Shown here: piece by piece, positions 35,101 to 47,797 of the stretch
How positions within the stretch are numbered: the first letter of the stretch is position 1
How the letters are laid out: every line of letters starts with the position of its first letter
Assembly: GCA_011634665.1 (NCBI GenBank)
Contig: WAEK01000008.1
Location: 675,501-739,500 of the forward strand
Source of the DNA: Mortierella sp. BCC40632
Lineage: Eukaryota; Mortierellomycota; Mortierellomycetes; Mortierellales; Mortierellaceae
Reading direction: 5' to 3'
Length of the DNA stretch: 64,000 nt
Notes under the pieces: generated by a model
What the model was told of the DNA's origin: nothing
The model's input: the letters and a program-made list of their open reading frames with translations, nothing else
The model's database searches: none
Made by a program: the position numbers and the translations under genes

Positions 35101-38100
35101 TCTGGCTCAAGAGCAGGATGTGGAGGTGTCCAAGGACCCAGATATCAACCATTTGCAAGAGATGCTCAAGCCTTACAAGCAGACTATCCTTTCTGCTTCA
35201 CCGTTTGTCGATTTCGAACCTCCGTTCCTATTGAGTAGATTGATTGAAGACGCTGTTGAACTAAACAAGTTTGAGCAGCCTTCAACGCTTTCTGCGTTGA
35301 GAGACATTGGAAACTCCAAGATATTGTTCACCTCTGCCTATACTAACTCGATAATGATCAAGCCTTCGACGGGCCGGTCCCAGGACAGTGGATTTATTGA
35401 AGGCTCTTACATCGACATATCCAACGACTACCAGTCCAAGTCACAAGCCTGGGATGACTTCCTAAGTAGCAACATTCCACCCTCTTTGATCGACCCTTTC
35501 TCCTACCAAAACCTTGTCTTCCTTTATGCCAATGTTTGCACCACTACAAAGACGACCTGTGGCACGCCCCACATCCGGTTGATTCAATACTACTATTACG
35601 AAACGGATCTGACGCTTGCTTCATACCTTGTCAAGACGTGCTTCAAATCCCACTTTCAATGCGAGTCATGCGGTCGACCTTTATTGGACCACCAGCAAAT
35701 CTATGCACACGGAGCCGCCAAGGTGACAGTCACTCTCGAGCCATGGGAAAGCATGACGGAATCGAAGAAGGATTCAATTATGATGTGGAGCAAGTGCCGC
35801 AAATGCCTCGTGGAGACACCCCGAGTCTATATGTCTGACGATACCAAAAGCTATTCCTTTGGAAAATTCTTGGAGCTTCTATTCTATCAATCTAACTTAG
35901 CCTGTCGCGCCAATGTTTGTCCACACGACATCAACCGCGACCATGTCCGCTACTTTGGTGTAGACACGCAGCTTGTCAAGATCGAGAGGTCTCCTATTAG
36001 TCTCTACGACATTAACTTTCCACCGATGCTTGTTCGATGCAAACCCGAGTATGCTGTTAGAACCAAGAATCAGGATTTGGACTTGGTTCGGACTCTTATT
36101 ACTCGATACTGGGATTCGGTTACGGAACGGATCAAAAATTGCAATTTTGATGTTGTCCAACCTTCTAAAATCGAGGCTGCCAAGCAGGGGCTGTTGGAAA
36201 TGTCACGTAATGTTGTGATGGAGAAAAAGAGTATGCTTCAACTACTCCAACAAACGTATCTCAACAGTACTCCAACCGATACACTAGCACTCAATATGGT
36301 GCGGATCAAACTCTACGACAAGGCAGTAGCCTGGAATAAGATATTTAGCGACTTTGCACGCGACTACCTTAACCCTGAGCGGGATTTCCGAAGGAGTACA
36401 ACACACCAACTCCGACGACTCTTTGATGAAAAAGAGTTCCCGATAGCATCGGATAGGGCACATCACGCTAGTTTGATGGATGATTTACCTATGACTCTAG
36501 ACCCAAGCAACGAAAATGAGACATCTTATGAAGACAGCATGAACTCTGCTCCATCCGACCCCCCTTATCTGGGAAGTTCTCCCACTTTAAAGGTTACTAA
36601 GCCCAAGGTTGAGCAAGGAGATGTCGCTGCGCTGGAGAGTGCCATCGAGTCAGCCACATCGCAGATCGTATTCCCATTCATGGAGCCCAAGGTCACTCGT
36701 CGTCTTTCTATGAACCTCATGCAAGAGTTCCGACCCAAGATTGCCCCGACACAACCATTTGACTCTACTCCAACAAGCTCAGACGAGTCGCAGGATCCTA
36801 AGCCGATCATCAAGTACTCCGCTACTCAATCCTTGATCCCTCGCCTTCCTACGGCTAATCCTCGCCATTCAAGCCGTATCACCAGTCGACTCTCTACTGT
36901 GACAATGCCAGCATTCGATCCGATGAGCCTTTTGCAACAAGAGAGGAAGGAGGGTTTGGATCCTTTAACGTCGTCAAAACCTTCCTTGGGGACCACCACC
37001 ACGATCGCGATGCATACTGGAGCCCCTGCATCGCCTCTCAGCTCCAAGACAACAGCGGACAGATTTGTCATTCCACTTGATCGCACACCAACGAGCGAAC
37101 GACCCTCTTCCGCAGCTTCCTCATCCTCAGGCAAAAATCCATATTTCTTTACCAAGCCGCGTCCCCGACGCCCAGCAGAAACGTCGTCGTCTACATCCAG
37201 TCTTGCTACATCGCCGGTGCTGACAGATAAACAGACAACCTCGATTCACACCTCAATCCCTACAAGCCTTAGCGCTAGACGGTCGACATATCTTGCGAGG
37301 GCTCAAGGCGGAGCTGCCACTGGCACTTCAGGCAACAGCGGTCAGTCCACAGCCGTATCCAATACAGAGCCAAGTCGCAACACCACTGGAAACAGGTCTC
37401 GGTCAATGACTCAGCCTATCCCAGGAGCGAGTGGACGCGTACAGGCCCGCTATCTGAATTCTATCTCGAATCGGCATCATCCTAGGCCACTCGAGTCCAA
37501 GCAGCCAACTATTGAGGTGTTCTCAAGTGTCAAAGAGGCTGCCAAAGAAGAGTCGGAAGATGAGGACGACTATCAGTCTGGAAGTGAGGGTGAGGAGCCG
37601 TTCCATCCAAGCCGAGGCTACAAGTTTTCGCTTATTCAAACAGATGCGATGGACGAGGCTCTGGGCAGCGAAGATCCAAAAGCCATGGAGGCTGCTGTTT
37701 CTAAAACCACAGCGGATAGTTATTCCACCTCAGTCATGGACGACAATACGCAGATCGAACCCATTATGATGTTCTTGAGTGACGAAGACCCACTGCCGCG
37801 AGATAAGCTTCTGGATCAGCACTTTGCAGGGAATACAGGTATCGGGATGAATGGCTCTAGCTCTGCTCCAGGGGGCTCTTCTACTACAGGAAACAATGGC
37901 GGCCACTCGATGAATGTTGGGTCACCGCCTACGAAATCCTCGACGATGAACATGTCTGTCTCGGGAACTCTGAGTGCAGCGTTAGCAGCCGCCAAACTAC
38001 CTCAACTGAGTGATGTGGCTGAGGGAGTTGAGCGAAGCGGCTCAATCATGAAGACCCTGTCCACTTTTTGGCAAGACCGCAATTCTCCCAACTTTACGCC

Positions 38101-40176
38101 GCTTGATTTCCCAATGTAAGTGTTTATTGAGAGAAAGAGGACAGACCGTGACCAACTCTAAACATTCTGCAAATGGATTAGATCCAAATCTGTGTTCTGT
38201 TCCTCTCACTTTTTGTTCTAACGCCGATACTTTAAATATTGGATATTCGTTATTAGGCAACCATTCGAGCATGTATTTTCATACTCGCAGATTATTGTTC
38301 GAGAAGATGAACCAAGCTCTATTATTGCTCTCACTCTAAGGTAACTCTTTCTCTCACACACACACACTATCAGCTTCACTTTAACTCCACGAGAAAAGGT
38401 CATCTCTAATGCCTCGTGCTCGTAACATTATCACCCTAGTTCACCAAGCTATGTGGAGAAATTGGGTGAACTCTTCCGAGGCGAGTCTTTAGCGTCTGTC
38501 AATGCCACAGCAACATCCAACTCAGGAACGGCGACGCCTGCTGAAGAAACGCTTGGAGCATCCTATGACAGCGGTAATAGCAATACAGGCCCTCAATTGG
38601 AAGGAATCTATGACGATATTCCTGTCTATGATGACTCGATGCTTTTGGAGCCAGGCACACAGATGAAGATTCGTAAGTCTTTTTATACCTCATCCCAATG
38701 TCCAAAGGAATATCTTGTTTCATTTTCTTGCTTGATTCTAGATTTCAGAAAGCTTATATTCAACTGCTATTTGTTTAATAGCTTTTGTGGATGGGTCGAC
38801 CAGCTTGTACTGCAAAATCTTTTATATGGAGCAGTTCCATGCGCTACGCAAAGCGGCTGGCTGTGAGTACTCTTATATCCAATCCCTCGCGCGATGTATG
38901 AAGTGGGATGCGAACGGTGGCAAGTCTGGATCATCGTTCTTGAAAACAAGAGACGATCGGTTTATTATGAAGCAGCTTTCCAAGATTGAATTGGAGGCCT
39001 TTATCAAATTTGCTCCACATTACTTCCAATACATGCAGAAGGCATACTATCACAAGGTAAGAGTCATTCCATGGCCTTCTAAGAGAATGGAGATTACATC
39101 TTTGACTCTTGATGCTAATCGCATCACTTTTTTTTTTTTTTTGTTTTGTTTTGTTTTTGGGTTGCCTTATATAGCGCCCTACGGTTCTTGCCAAGATCTT
39201 TGGATTTTATCGAGTAGGCTACAAGCACGGCGCGCTTGGCCGATCGATGAACATGGACGTGCTCGTCATGGAAAACTTGTTCTATGACCGTAGAAATCTC
39301 CAGGTGTATGATCTAAAGGGATCAAGACGCAATCGATATGTACAGCCAACGGGTCGTGAAGGCGAAGTCCTGTTAGACGAAAACTTTATCCAGTACATGG
39401 CAGAGTCTCCGTTCTTTATCCGTGAACATGCAAAACTCCAGTTGACGGAATCATTGGCGAATGACACTCAGTTCCTTCAAAGGTTCAATATCATGGACTA
39501 CTCGCTGTTGGTAGCTGTTGCTGATGATCGCAAGGAACTGGTGGTCGGAATCGTTGACTTTATTCGGCCATTCACTTGGGACAAAAAGTTGGAATCCTGG
39601 GTTAAGGATGCAGTAGGATCCAAGGAACCAACGATCGTTTCACCAGCTCAATACAGGAAACGATTCCGCTCAGCTATGGGTCGACATTTGGATATGGTTC
39701 CGGATCGTTGGTTCGATGCCAATTCCCGCTTTTCTGGATCAATTGTCCATCGTAGTATTGGACGATCGCATCATTACGAACAGTACTCGCATCCACAGTA
39801 CATTGATGAGCAAAGGTATTCGGAGCAGGAGCAATGGACAAGACATGGAAGCAGTGCCCAGAGCGAGTCGCAAGATAACAGACAGTCCCAGTCTTTCCAA
39901 GGCAGTCTTCGAGGGGATGGAGAGTATTCTCAAGGTCCCCCACGGCATCAACAGCGTGACTATTATCATGGCCATGAAAGACATGAGAGCCATCGTCATC
40001 ATCACCATAGCAATAGCAGCCACCACCACCACCACCATCATCAACAACAACATCAACATCAGCACCACCCACATCACCAGCACCACCAGCATGGCTCTCG
40101 GGGCCATCAAGCAAACTCGCGGCCCGTGAGTGGACTGGTCACGTCTCGGATATCGGGTGGTCCTAGTGCGGATTAA
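32136..40176 (+). CDS. FAB1: 1-phosphatidylinositol-3-phosphate 5-kinase Fab1/PIKfyve
   Basis: Makes PI(3,5)P2 on endosome/vacuole membranes and controls vacuole size and sorting. Seven exons: 32136-32973, 33070-33327, 33438-38115, 38257-38340, 38440-38672, 38782-39056 and 39175-40176. All are phase-consistent, giving about 2,455 residues (yeast 2,278). The FYVE zinc finger at about 337-390 has the R(R)HHCR PI3P motif and spans exons 2-3. The TCP-1/CCT-like domain is at about 655-930. The Cys-rich Fab1 domain lies around 1000-1250 (HFQCESCGRPLL, KCRKCLVETPRVYM). The PIP kinase domain starts around 1930 (VIVREDEP-like IIVREDEPSSIIALTL). It includes NGGKSGSSFLKTRDDRF, DLKGSRRNR near 2168 and IMDYSLL near 2229. 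The C-terminus adds a His/Gln-rich tail absent from the yeast protein as I recall it. Confidence 0.96.
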
Positions 40177-40723
40177 AAAAAGAAGAGCACACGACCCTCA
40201 AATTTTGGGGCTAGTGATGGGCGAAGCATATGATGTCTTGCTGGAGGGTGCAACGTGGTTGGACTGTGACTTACTGTAAGACTACCAAGTGCATGGCCGT
40301 ATGCATGGGAGAGGGTAGGATGGTAGCTAGTAGTGGAAAACGGCGTGTGGGCTCTCATGGTTCACTGAGGACGGCGGGGGAGGCGGGGCGGAGAGAGATC
40401 CAAAGAAGAGCGGCGGAGAAATGGGTGTAAGTGGAAGTGGAGGAAGAGGAGGCGGCGATGTACACCACACGAGCAAGGTGTAACAAGAGATGGTTGCACA
40501 GACTCTGTTGCAGCCCGCAAAATGATATTGGGGTCACAGATCTTTCCATTCGTGAACGGTATAATTCTCCTTTTCGTCAGCCGTCTATATTTTTAATTGT
40601 ATCGCGTGCATGCTTTTTTTTTTTTTTTTTTTTGCGCCTCTCCCACAGCCCTCTCTCTCACACACACACAATCTTTTTCTCTCCTCTCTTCCTTCTCCTT
40701 GCCAGTCATTCATCTGGGGTCAT

Positions 40724-40765
<42 letters not shown>

Positions 40766-40973
40766 TTTGATCACTGCTGGTCGACTCTTCGTCATCTACA
40801 TCACCACCATTTTTTCTTTCCTTCCCACCCGTTCCTGATCACTTTCATCAATCGAATTCCTTTTCTCTCTGACCCCCCCCCCCTCTCCCCCTCTCTCCCC
40901 TCTCACCCCTAAACGTTATTTTTTTTTCAGCAGTCTAACTGACCCTAGATTTGCCACTACCCTTCCAGTCTAA
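40177..40973. other. Intergenic region with long T tracts
   Basis: Downstream of FAB1 and upstream of the DUF229 gene. It contains T18 at about 40616 and T37 at 40726-40762, then C- and CT-rich leader sequence. No gene is seen. Confidence 0.5.
40726..40762 (+). repeat. T37 homopolymer
   Basis: Thirty-seven consecutive T residues about 210 bp upstream of the DUF229 start codon; the longest homopolymer in the window. Confidence 0.9.
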
Positions 40974-43823
40974 ATGCACTCGGGGTCAGAATCATCATCT
41001 TCCGCTGCATGGGGATCCTACTCCCTCACCACAGACAGAGATCCTGGCGAGGACCAAGCGATCCCACTGCAGAGGCAACAGCGGCTTCACAATGCATTCT
41101 CACAGGACCATGATGACTCGGACTCGGATGGCGGATCAACAAAGGACTTTCGGGTCACATTCGGAGACGATCCTCTAGACACCTCGGATGAAGAGGACAG
41201 TAATGACCTTGACGACGATCCAGATGATGTTGATGACATTGCACCGTTGGCTAGCTCCAAGCGGTCTCACTGGAATGGGACCAAATCAACGACTCGCCCA
41301 CGCATCTCACACCCATGCCGAGTCTTGGCAACAGTCTTTGGCATGGCGATGGCTGTATCCTTGGCGTTTGCTCTTCTCTCGCTCCTGAACATCAACAGCA
41401 ATCACACGGTGAAGCAGGAGCCTGACAATAGACTCATCAAACCGCCCGACGGCATAAGCATGGACGATTTTCGGCTCTCAGATTTTAAGCTTCCGCCGTG
41501 GGACTGGGACATCAACTCGTTTGTGCCGATCAACATCACAAACGGACCCAAGTTCACCAAGATCCTATGGGAGAATGGCGAGCAATACCTGGCGGTGGAT
41601 TGTCCCAGTCCGTACGAGTACCATTTCCCATCGTTCGAAAAGAACGAGTATCGAGAGCATGCTTCCTCGGGTGCACTCGATCAGAACTATGGTGATATGA
41701 GCAAACTTTTACCTCTAAGACAGGAGCCCTATGTCTTTGTGCTCTGCCCACCAGGGAATGACAACGCCAATGTCGTCTTTAGGGAATTTGACGTACCCGA
41801 AGACCCAGCGACGCTCCAGCCACCACCAGTCCCAGAACGCACCCCTGGTACTGAAGACAAACCACAGCCGCTGGTCGACGATGTGGTCATGCTCCTGATC
41901 GATGCCATCTCTCGTGCCAAGTTTGAGATTGCAATGAAGACAGTCATGGAAACGCTTGCTAGGATTAACGCCACAGCTGGAAATCCAGATGGACACCGGA
42001 TCTACGACTTTGCTCACTACAACGTCTTGGGTCAGAACTCGCCTCCGAACAAGGCCTTTATTTATTCCGGACAATCGATCGAACAGATGAACAATGGTCC
42101 AAAACACTGGGTCTGGGACACGTATGAGGAACAAGGTTTCAAGACAGCACATACAGACGGCGAGTGTGGAGGCGAGCAAGGAATTCATGACTACATCTCT
42201 GGGGCGATCACCTTTGAGTACTCTCACATCTTTCAACGAATCCCTGCACAGTATCAGATGCCACAGAAAGCCTGGTGCGAGAATCATGATATGCATGTGG
42301 TAGCTCATGTTTGGGGACAGAGTTGCACCTTGCCCGAGAATGTGAACTATGACACGGCCTTGATGGGAGGTATGCGATGGAACACACCCTACTGTGCAGG
42401 AGAGAAGGCTATTCATGAGCACATTATGGAGAATCTGGAGGGATGGTTGGGGAGCACAAAAGGCAATCGGCGCTTTGCAACTTATTCGTTCATGGATGCT
42501 CATTCACCAGTAAGTTTTTTTAAATTATTGAATCTGGTTGCACAAACGGACTCTATTTGCCATGCATTTTTCTATTCCAGAAGGAACTCTATTAAACGCC
42601 CATCTCTCTCTTCTTTTTCTTCTTTTTTTTCCTCTTTTTCTTTTTTCCCTCCCAATCTCTAGGATCACCATCATATCTCATTTGACGTGCGACTTGCGAA
42701 TCATATCCAGGCATTACTTCTCGGACGTGATGGCCGTCCTCCTCTCCTTTCTCCTAAGAGGTACTGTCTTCCCCCACATCGGTGTACCTAAACCCAAGTA
42801 CTCTTTTTAACTTTCCCGCAACACCATGAAATTGACAACAAACATGCTTCTTTGTTTCATTTTATCACAATACGTAGTGTATTGGTCATCATGGCAGATC
42901 ATGGACTTCATTATGGCCGCGAGACGTACACTTTCCCAGGCTTTATTCATCACAAGATCCCACCTTTTATCGTTGCCATGCCACATTCATTGTTGGAGGA
43001 GCGACCCGATTTTGTTACCTCGCTGGCAGAGAACCAAAACCGGATCCTTTCCCACTTGGATCTTCATCAGACATTCCACCATCTCGCTTATGGTGATCAA
43101 CCTGTTCCTCGAGGAAGCAAACAATCCTATGCAGAGCATATGACAGCATTCCTGGCAGACGGGACCTTCCGACGACGATTCCATGAGAATGCACCGAACG
43201 GGACATCGTTTGCACAAGAGTATGGACGATCTATTCTCTTGCCCATTCCCGAGAGTCGTACCTGTACCACTGCAGGGATCCCACACGATTTCTGTGCGTT
43301 CCAACCCTTTCTGGACCTGGATCCTTCCAAGTCAGTAGACGCACTTTTTCTTCGACAATCGCTTGTCTTGATGTCGAAGCGGATGAATCGGTTGGCGCAG
43401 TTGCATCATGTAGACGATGTATGCCGGCCATACTCGTTGGAGATGGTGTCGAACAACAATGGAACGATGGATACACCTTCACCGACGGGGTCGTTTGAAG
43501 ATATTGGGACGGAAGATTTGGTGATTGAGTCTGCGTATGCGTCAGCGTCGACGGTTCGTAATCCAAGGACGGCTAATCTTCAAGAGGGACGACCAGATAC
43601 GCGAGTGTTTTATTTTTTGGTTCGGGATCGACATCATCCGAATCGAAAGTATTCGATTACGATGAGAGAGGATGAGCTTGTGATGGGAGAGGATGAGAGT
43701 ATGATGATTCAGCAGATGAGTGCTTATGCAGCAGCATGGCATCCCTGTGCCCGACGTATCTCGCAAGGAGGTAAAGCCGTTGGCAAGTGGCAAGATGTCG
43801 TCAAGCACTTTTGTGTGTGCTGA
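40974..43823 (+). CDS. DUF229/sulfatase-fold type II membrane protein
   Basis: Three exons (40974-42509, 42663-42760, 42878-43823) encode 859 residues. An acidic cytosolic N-terminus of about 115 residues is followed by one transmembrane segment (ATVFGMAMAVSLAFALLSLL) and a large luminal/extracellular domain. That domain has VVMLLIDAISRAKFE, FIYSGQSIEQMNNGP, FATYSFMDAHSP and, across exons 2-3, DHHHISFDVRL and VLVIMADHGLHYGRET. These match the alkaline-phosphatase/sulfatase superfamily branch known as DUF229. D and H residues in MADHG are typical metal ligands. The Ser at the start of the DAISR block is not the sulfatase CxPxR site, so a classical sulfatase activity is doubtful. The substrate is unknown. 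AATAAA at 43887 follows the stop. Confidence 0.88.
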
Positions 43824-43886
43824 TTAAAAAAAAAGAAAAAAGAAAAAAGAAAAAAGAAAAAAGACAAAAAGACCTATTAAAAAAGA

Positions 43887-43892
43887 AATAAA
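43887..43892 (+). terminator. Poly(A) signal of the DUF229 gene
   Basis: AATAAA about 64 nt after the stop codon. Confidence 0.45.
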
Positions 43893-44277
43893 AGCAGAGA
43901 AATGGATGGATGGATGAATGAATTGAAGTTTCTTTTTGTCATTATGAGAAAAGAGTCGAGAAGGGATGAATGACACGAGCAAAGGGAGGGAGAGTGTGTT
44001 GTGTTGCTTCTAGTAAAAAGTTGGAACAGAAGAGGAGTATATGGGTTGATAGTTCCACCAACCCAATTTCTTTTCTTCTCTTTCTCACTCTCACTCTCAC
44101 TCTCACTTTCTCTCTCTTTCTCTCCTTCATGGCATTTGATGCCGCCAGTCCTTCTCTCTACTCCAGCTCTCCCCGCTCCAACACACAGACACACACACAC
44201 CTGGTTCAACTCTTTTAGCTCTTGGATTTCGCCCATTTCTCCCTTCTGAAACTAGAACCATTGCTTGATTCTCAAGG
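43893..44277. other. Short intergenic region and leader of the deubiquitinase gene
   Basis: Contains an imperfect (TCTCAC)n run at about 44086-44110 and a CA repeat at about 44187-44199. No gene is supported. Confidence 0.45.
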
Positions 44278-46037
44278 ATGGATTCGACCTCAATACCCCA
44301 TGGCGGCCACTGGTGTAAAATCGACTCGACTCCATTGGTCTTTAATGCATTGATCCAGTTGAATGGAATCCAAGGGGTGCGTGTTCAAGAGATCTATTCT
44401 CTGGACAAGGAATACTTTGCCTTGGGTCTACGCGACACTCGAGTGTATGGACTCATCTTTTTGACGGAACCCGAGCTCGGTCGACTTTCCAAGGTGGACC
44501 TCTACTCTCACAAGCTAGCCAAAAAACAAACGACGACAACAACGACAACGACAACAAAGACTAGCACGACACGGTCAGAAGAGAAGGAGAGGGAAGGGGA
44601 GGAGGCGTCGGTCATGTCCTTGATGGATGATATTTGGTTTGCGAACCAGGTCATTCCGGATGCTTGTGGAAGTCAGACATTGCTGTCGATCGTGTTGAAT
44701 GTGCCAGACATTGACATTGGTCCCACGCTTCGTGAATTCAAAGAATTCACTGCTCGCTTCTCGTCATTGGTGGTTTTTTTTTTTGAGAAGAAAAAAATTA
44801 GACAAATACTAGAAAGAAAAAAACTATCCACGAAAGTAAACGCGTCCGAATTTTTTTTTTTTTTACCTCTTCCTCCTAGGACAAGGGCCTGGCCATGACC
44901 AACTGCGATGTTTTGAGAGAACACCACAACAGACTTGCAGGACGGTACAATGCTGAACTCGAGACACTCCATCTCTCCTTTATGAAACCTATTGCCCAAC
45001 CCACAGTCGTCCACGACCACCCCATCGATCCTCACTCCACCAAGGATCACACAGCTCTTGCTTCAACTCCTTCCTCTTCTTCCTCCTCATCAAAGAGACC
45101 AAGACACGAGGACCTACCTGACCAACAAACCTCCTCGGCTACATCCAAGAAATCGCCCCTACCACCCGACACTGCCTCATCCGCCAAACGATCTCGACCC
45201 ACCCCAGACTTGGACTCTGACTCTGGCCACAACAAGACCCCTACCAGTGCTCATGCCCCAATTGCCATAGAAAGCAGTGACATGGATCACGATGGCAATG
45301 GCATTGGTTGGGATGCGTTTCACTATCTTGCCTATCTCCCAATGCATGGATACCTCTGGGAATTGGATGGACTACAACAACGACCTCTCCGACGATCTAG
45401 TTGTACCTCCGAGGATTGGCTTGAACGAGCCAGGATTGAGATCAAGGCACAAATCAAGACGGACCCTTCCAATAAGGATCATTTCGTCTTGATGGCTCTT
45501 GTTCAAGATCCACTCCACCATGGGGTGACTCAAAAGAGGGAGAGAGATGTTCAAAAGAGTGAAAGAGTGCCAGACTCGATCGATCCAGAGTCAGAGAGAG
45601 GAGAAGGATCCTTCATCCTGTCAAAATCAGAAACCAATGTTTCCGAGTTGACGGATCTGGAAAAGGAAGAGGACCAAGCTCCATCAAGGAAAGTTGGACA
45701 TCAGTCCAAAGAAAAGCCCTGTCAATCAATACCCTCCTCATCTGTAGTAGAGAAGCATGGCAACGACGATGATGACGAAGACGACGACAATGACGACAAC
45801 GACAACAACGAGAAAGATGGTAATGGGGAGGAGGAGGAGGAGGAGGATGAACCAGGACAACAAGATCAACAAGAGTCACCTTTGACCATGGACGAGATGT
45901 TGCAAAGTGAGCAACAGGACCGACTTTGGCAAGAGCGAGAGCAAGAGCGATTAGAGATTGAGATGATGACAGCGGATATGCGTCCTGCGTTGGATTATTT
46001 GTTGAACCACCTTGTGAAATATAAGCTTCTTTCATGA
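44278..46037 (+). CDS. UCHL5: UCH37/BAP1-type ubiquitin C-terminal hydrolase
   Basis: Cysteine deubiquitinase of peptidase family C12; UCHL5 acts on proteasome/INO80 and BAP1 on chromatin. Two exons, 44278-44769 and 44880-46037, joined in phase 0, encode 549 residues. The oxyanion/active-site block FANQVIPDACGSQTLL contains Cys130. KGLAMTNCDVLREHHN precedes the crossover loop. The catalytic His312 and Asp327 are in FHYLAYLPMHGYLWELDG, with the family His-Asp spacing of 15. A low-complexity insert (poly-Thr, then Arg/Glu) lies before Cys130. A much larger Ser/Pro/Lys-rich insert with two KRxR motifs fills the crossover loop. The C-terminus has an acidic run and ends in a ULD-like helix (RPALDYLLNHLVKYKLL). 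The gene is convergent with the W2-domain gene. Confidence 0.9.
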
Positions 46038-46186
46038 TTTTTTTTTTTTTGGACTTTTTTCTTCTTCTTCTTCTTCTTGTTCTTTTTTCTTTGTTCTTTC
46101 TTTTCTTTTTATCTTTCTTTCTTTTTTCTTTATCTTTTCTTTTTTTTCTTTTTTTTCGGACGTTGGCCTTTCGTTAAAGTCGGGTC

Positions 46187-46192
46187 AATAAA
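46187..46192 (+). terminator. Poly(A) signal of the deubiquitinase gene
   Basis: AATAAA about 150 nt after the stop, in the short space between two convergent genes. Confidence 0.45.
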
Positions 46193-46288
46193 ATGGAGAG
46201 GAGAGAGAGAAGATTGGCCTTTCGGTTAAAAAAAGAAAGGAAGAAAAAAAAAGGGCTGAGAAGAAAAGAGAGGTCATCGGATGGGACT

Positions 46289-47756
46289 CTAAACTTTGAT
46301 CCCTCTTACAGAAAGACCATCATCGTCCTCATCATCTCCATCCTCATTCTCATCGTCATCACCTAATCCAATCATCGAGTCCATCCCGGTGACTTCACCG
46401 TCTTGGTCATAGTAAAGAGTCTTCTCCATACAAAAGCTGATCCTTCGTCCCACTGTGCCAACCAAACAAGAGTTCATCTTTTGGTCCTCCCCAGCACATG
46501 AGCTGTCATTGTCGTTATCACTACCAACAACTGTCGTCGTCGTGGTCATGGACCCTTGCTCTGAATTGTCCTCAGAATTCTCTTCTTCTTCTTCTTCGGA
46601 ACTGTCGCATTCAGATTCGCTGTCGTCGGATGCCTCCTCCGAATCCTCCTCTTCGCTTTCATCGTCATCATCGTCATCCTCGAGCCATGCGACAAACTTG
46701 GAGTTCTAAAAGATTTAAACATATATAATGAGGGCATATGAGCTTCCAGACAAAAGCACGCTCAAAGCAATACGAAAGAAGCATGAAAAATAAAGAAAAG
46801 AAAAGAAAAGAAAGAAACATACCATACTGCGGATATGATCGCCATGACCGAACACACCCTCGGGCACCTTCAATAACCTCCACCACTCCAGAATCGCCTC
46901 TGCCTCCACAACATCATACTTGTAAAGCGACACCAACTGTGAAGGATGATTTCGAAGCCAATCTCGTTCACTCAAAGCTTTCTCTGCCAACAAATCCAAC
47001 AAGATCCGTTGTTCTCCATGGGTGGACACGTATTGAAGCATCAAGGGTGCAAAGAATCGTTCCACTCGTTTCTCCATCGCATCCTTGACACTGACATGTT
47101 GACCTGTTTCCTTCAATAAAACTTGTCGCGCTCCAAATTGTCCCGTCGCAGCCTCTCCTCCCAAACCAACACGTTCCATTTCCCACCATTGAGAGAATTG
47201 ATTAATAAGTGCCTTCAAAATCTCGGCTCGAGTCGCCTCATACTTGGTGATCAATTCATCCAACTGAAGTCGAGCTTGGGAAGCCGTCCATCGAGAACAC
47301 AATGCAAGATGAAGGGATTGTTGAACCATGGAAGCAAATGTTTCGTCCGCATCCGCCGCAGGCAATTCAATCGTCTCGTCCTCCAAAGTCCCGAGTCGAT
47401 CCCGTTGCATCAGGATTTCCATCATGGTAAAAGGAGCGTCCGATGCATCGTCGTTCGAGTCTCTTTCTGTATTCTTTTGGTCCACAGAAGTTGTCTTTTC
47501 TTGCTTCGCGTTTGCTTCGTCTTCGTCTTCTTCTTCTTCTTCTTCCATCACTGCCGAAAGTTGCTTTGATAGGGCTCGGCTAGGGGTTGGGAGGACATCA
47601 CGAGAAGTGTGGGTCATTGAATGGTTTGCGGCACCATCTCTGTCCGACATTCCATAATCCTCGTCTTCTTCTTCTTCCTCCTCCTCGCTATACATCTCGG
47701 TGTCCTCCATATCCTCATCGCTCACCTCATCTTCTTCATCATCATCCACCACATAG

Positions 47757-47797
<41 letters not shown>

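Noticed and set aside
39674..40114. Minus-strand frames rich in Asp/Val/Met opposite the FAB1 tail
   Set aside because: They are antisense of His/Gln repeat codons in a well-supported exon.
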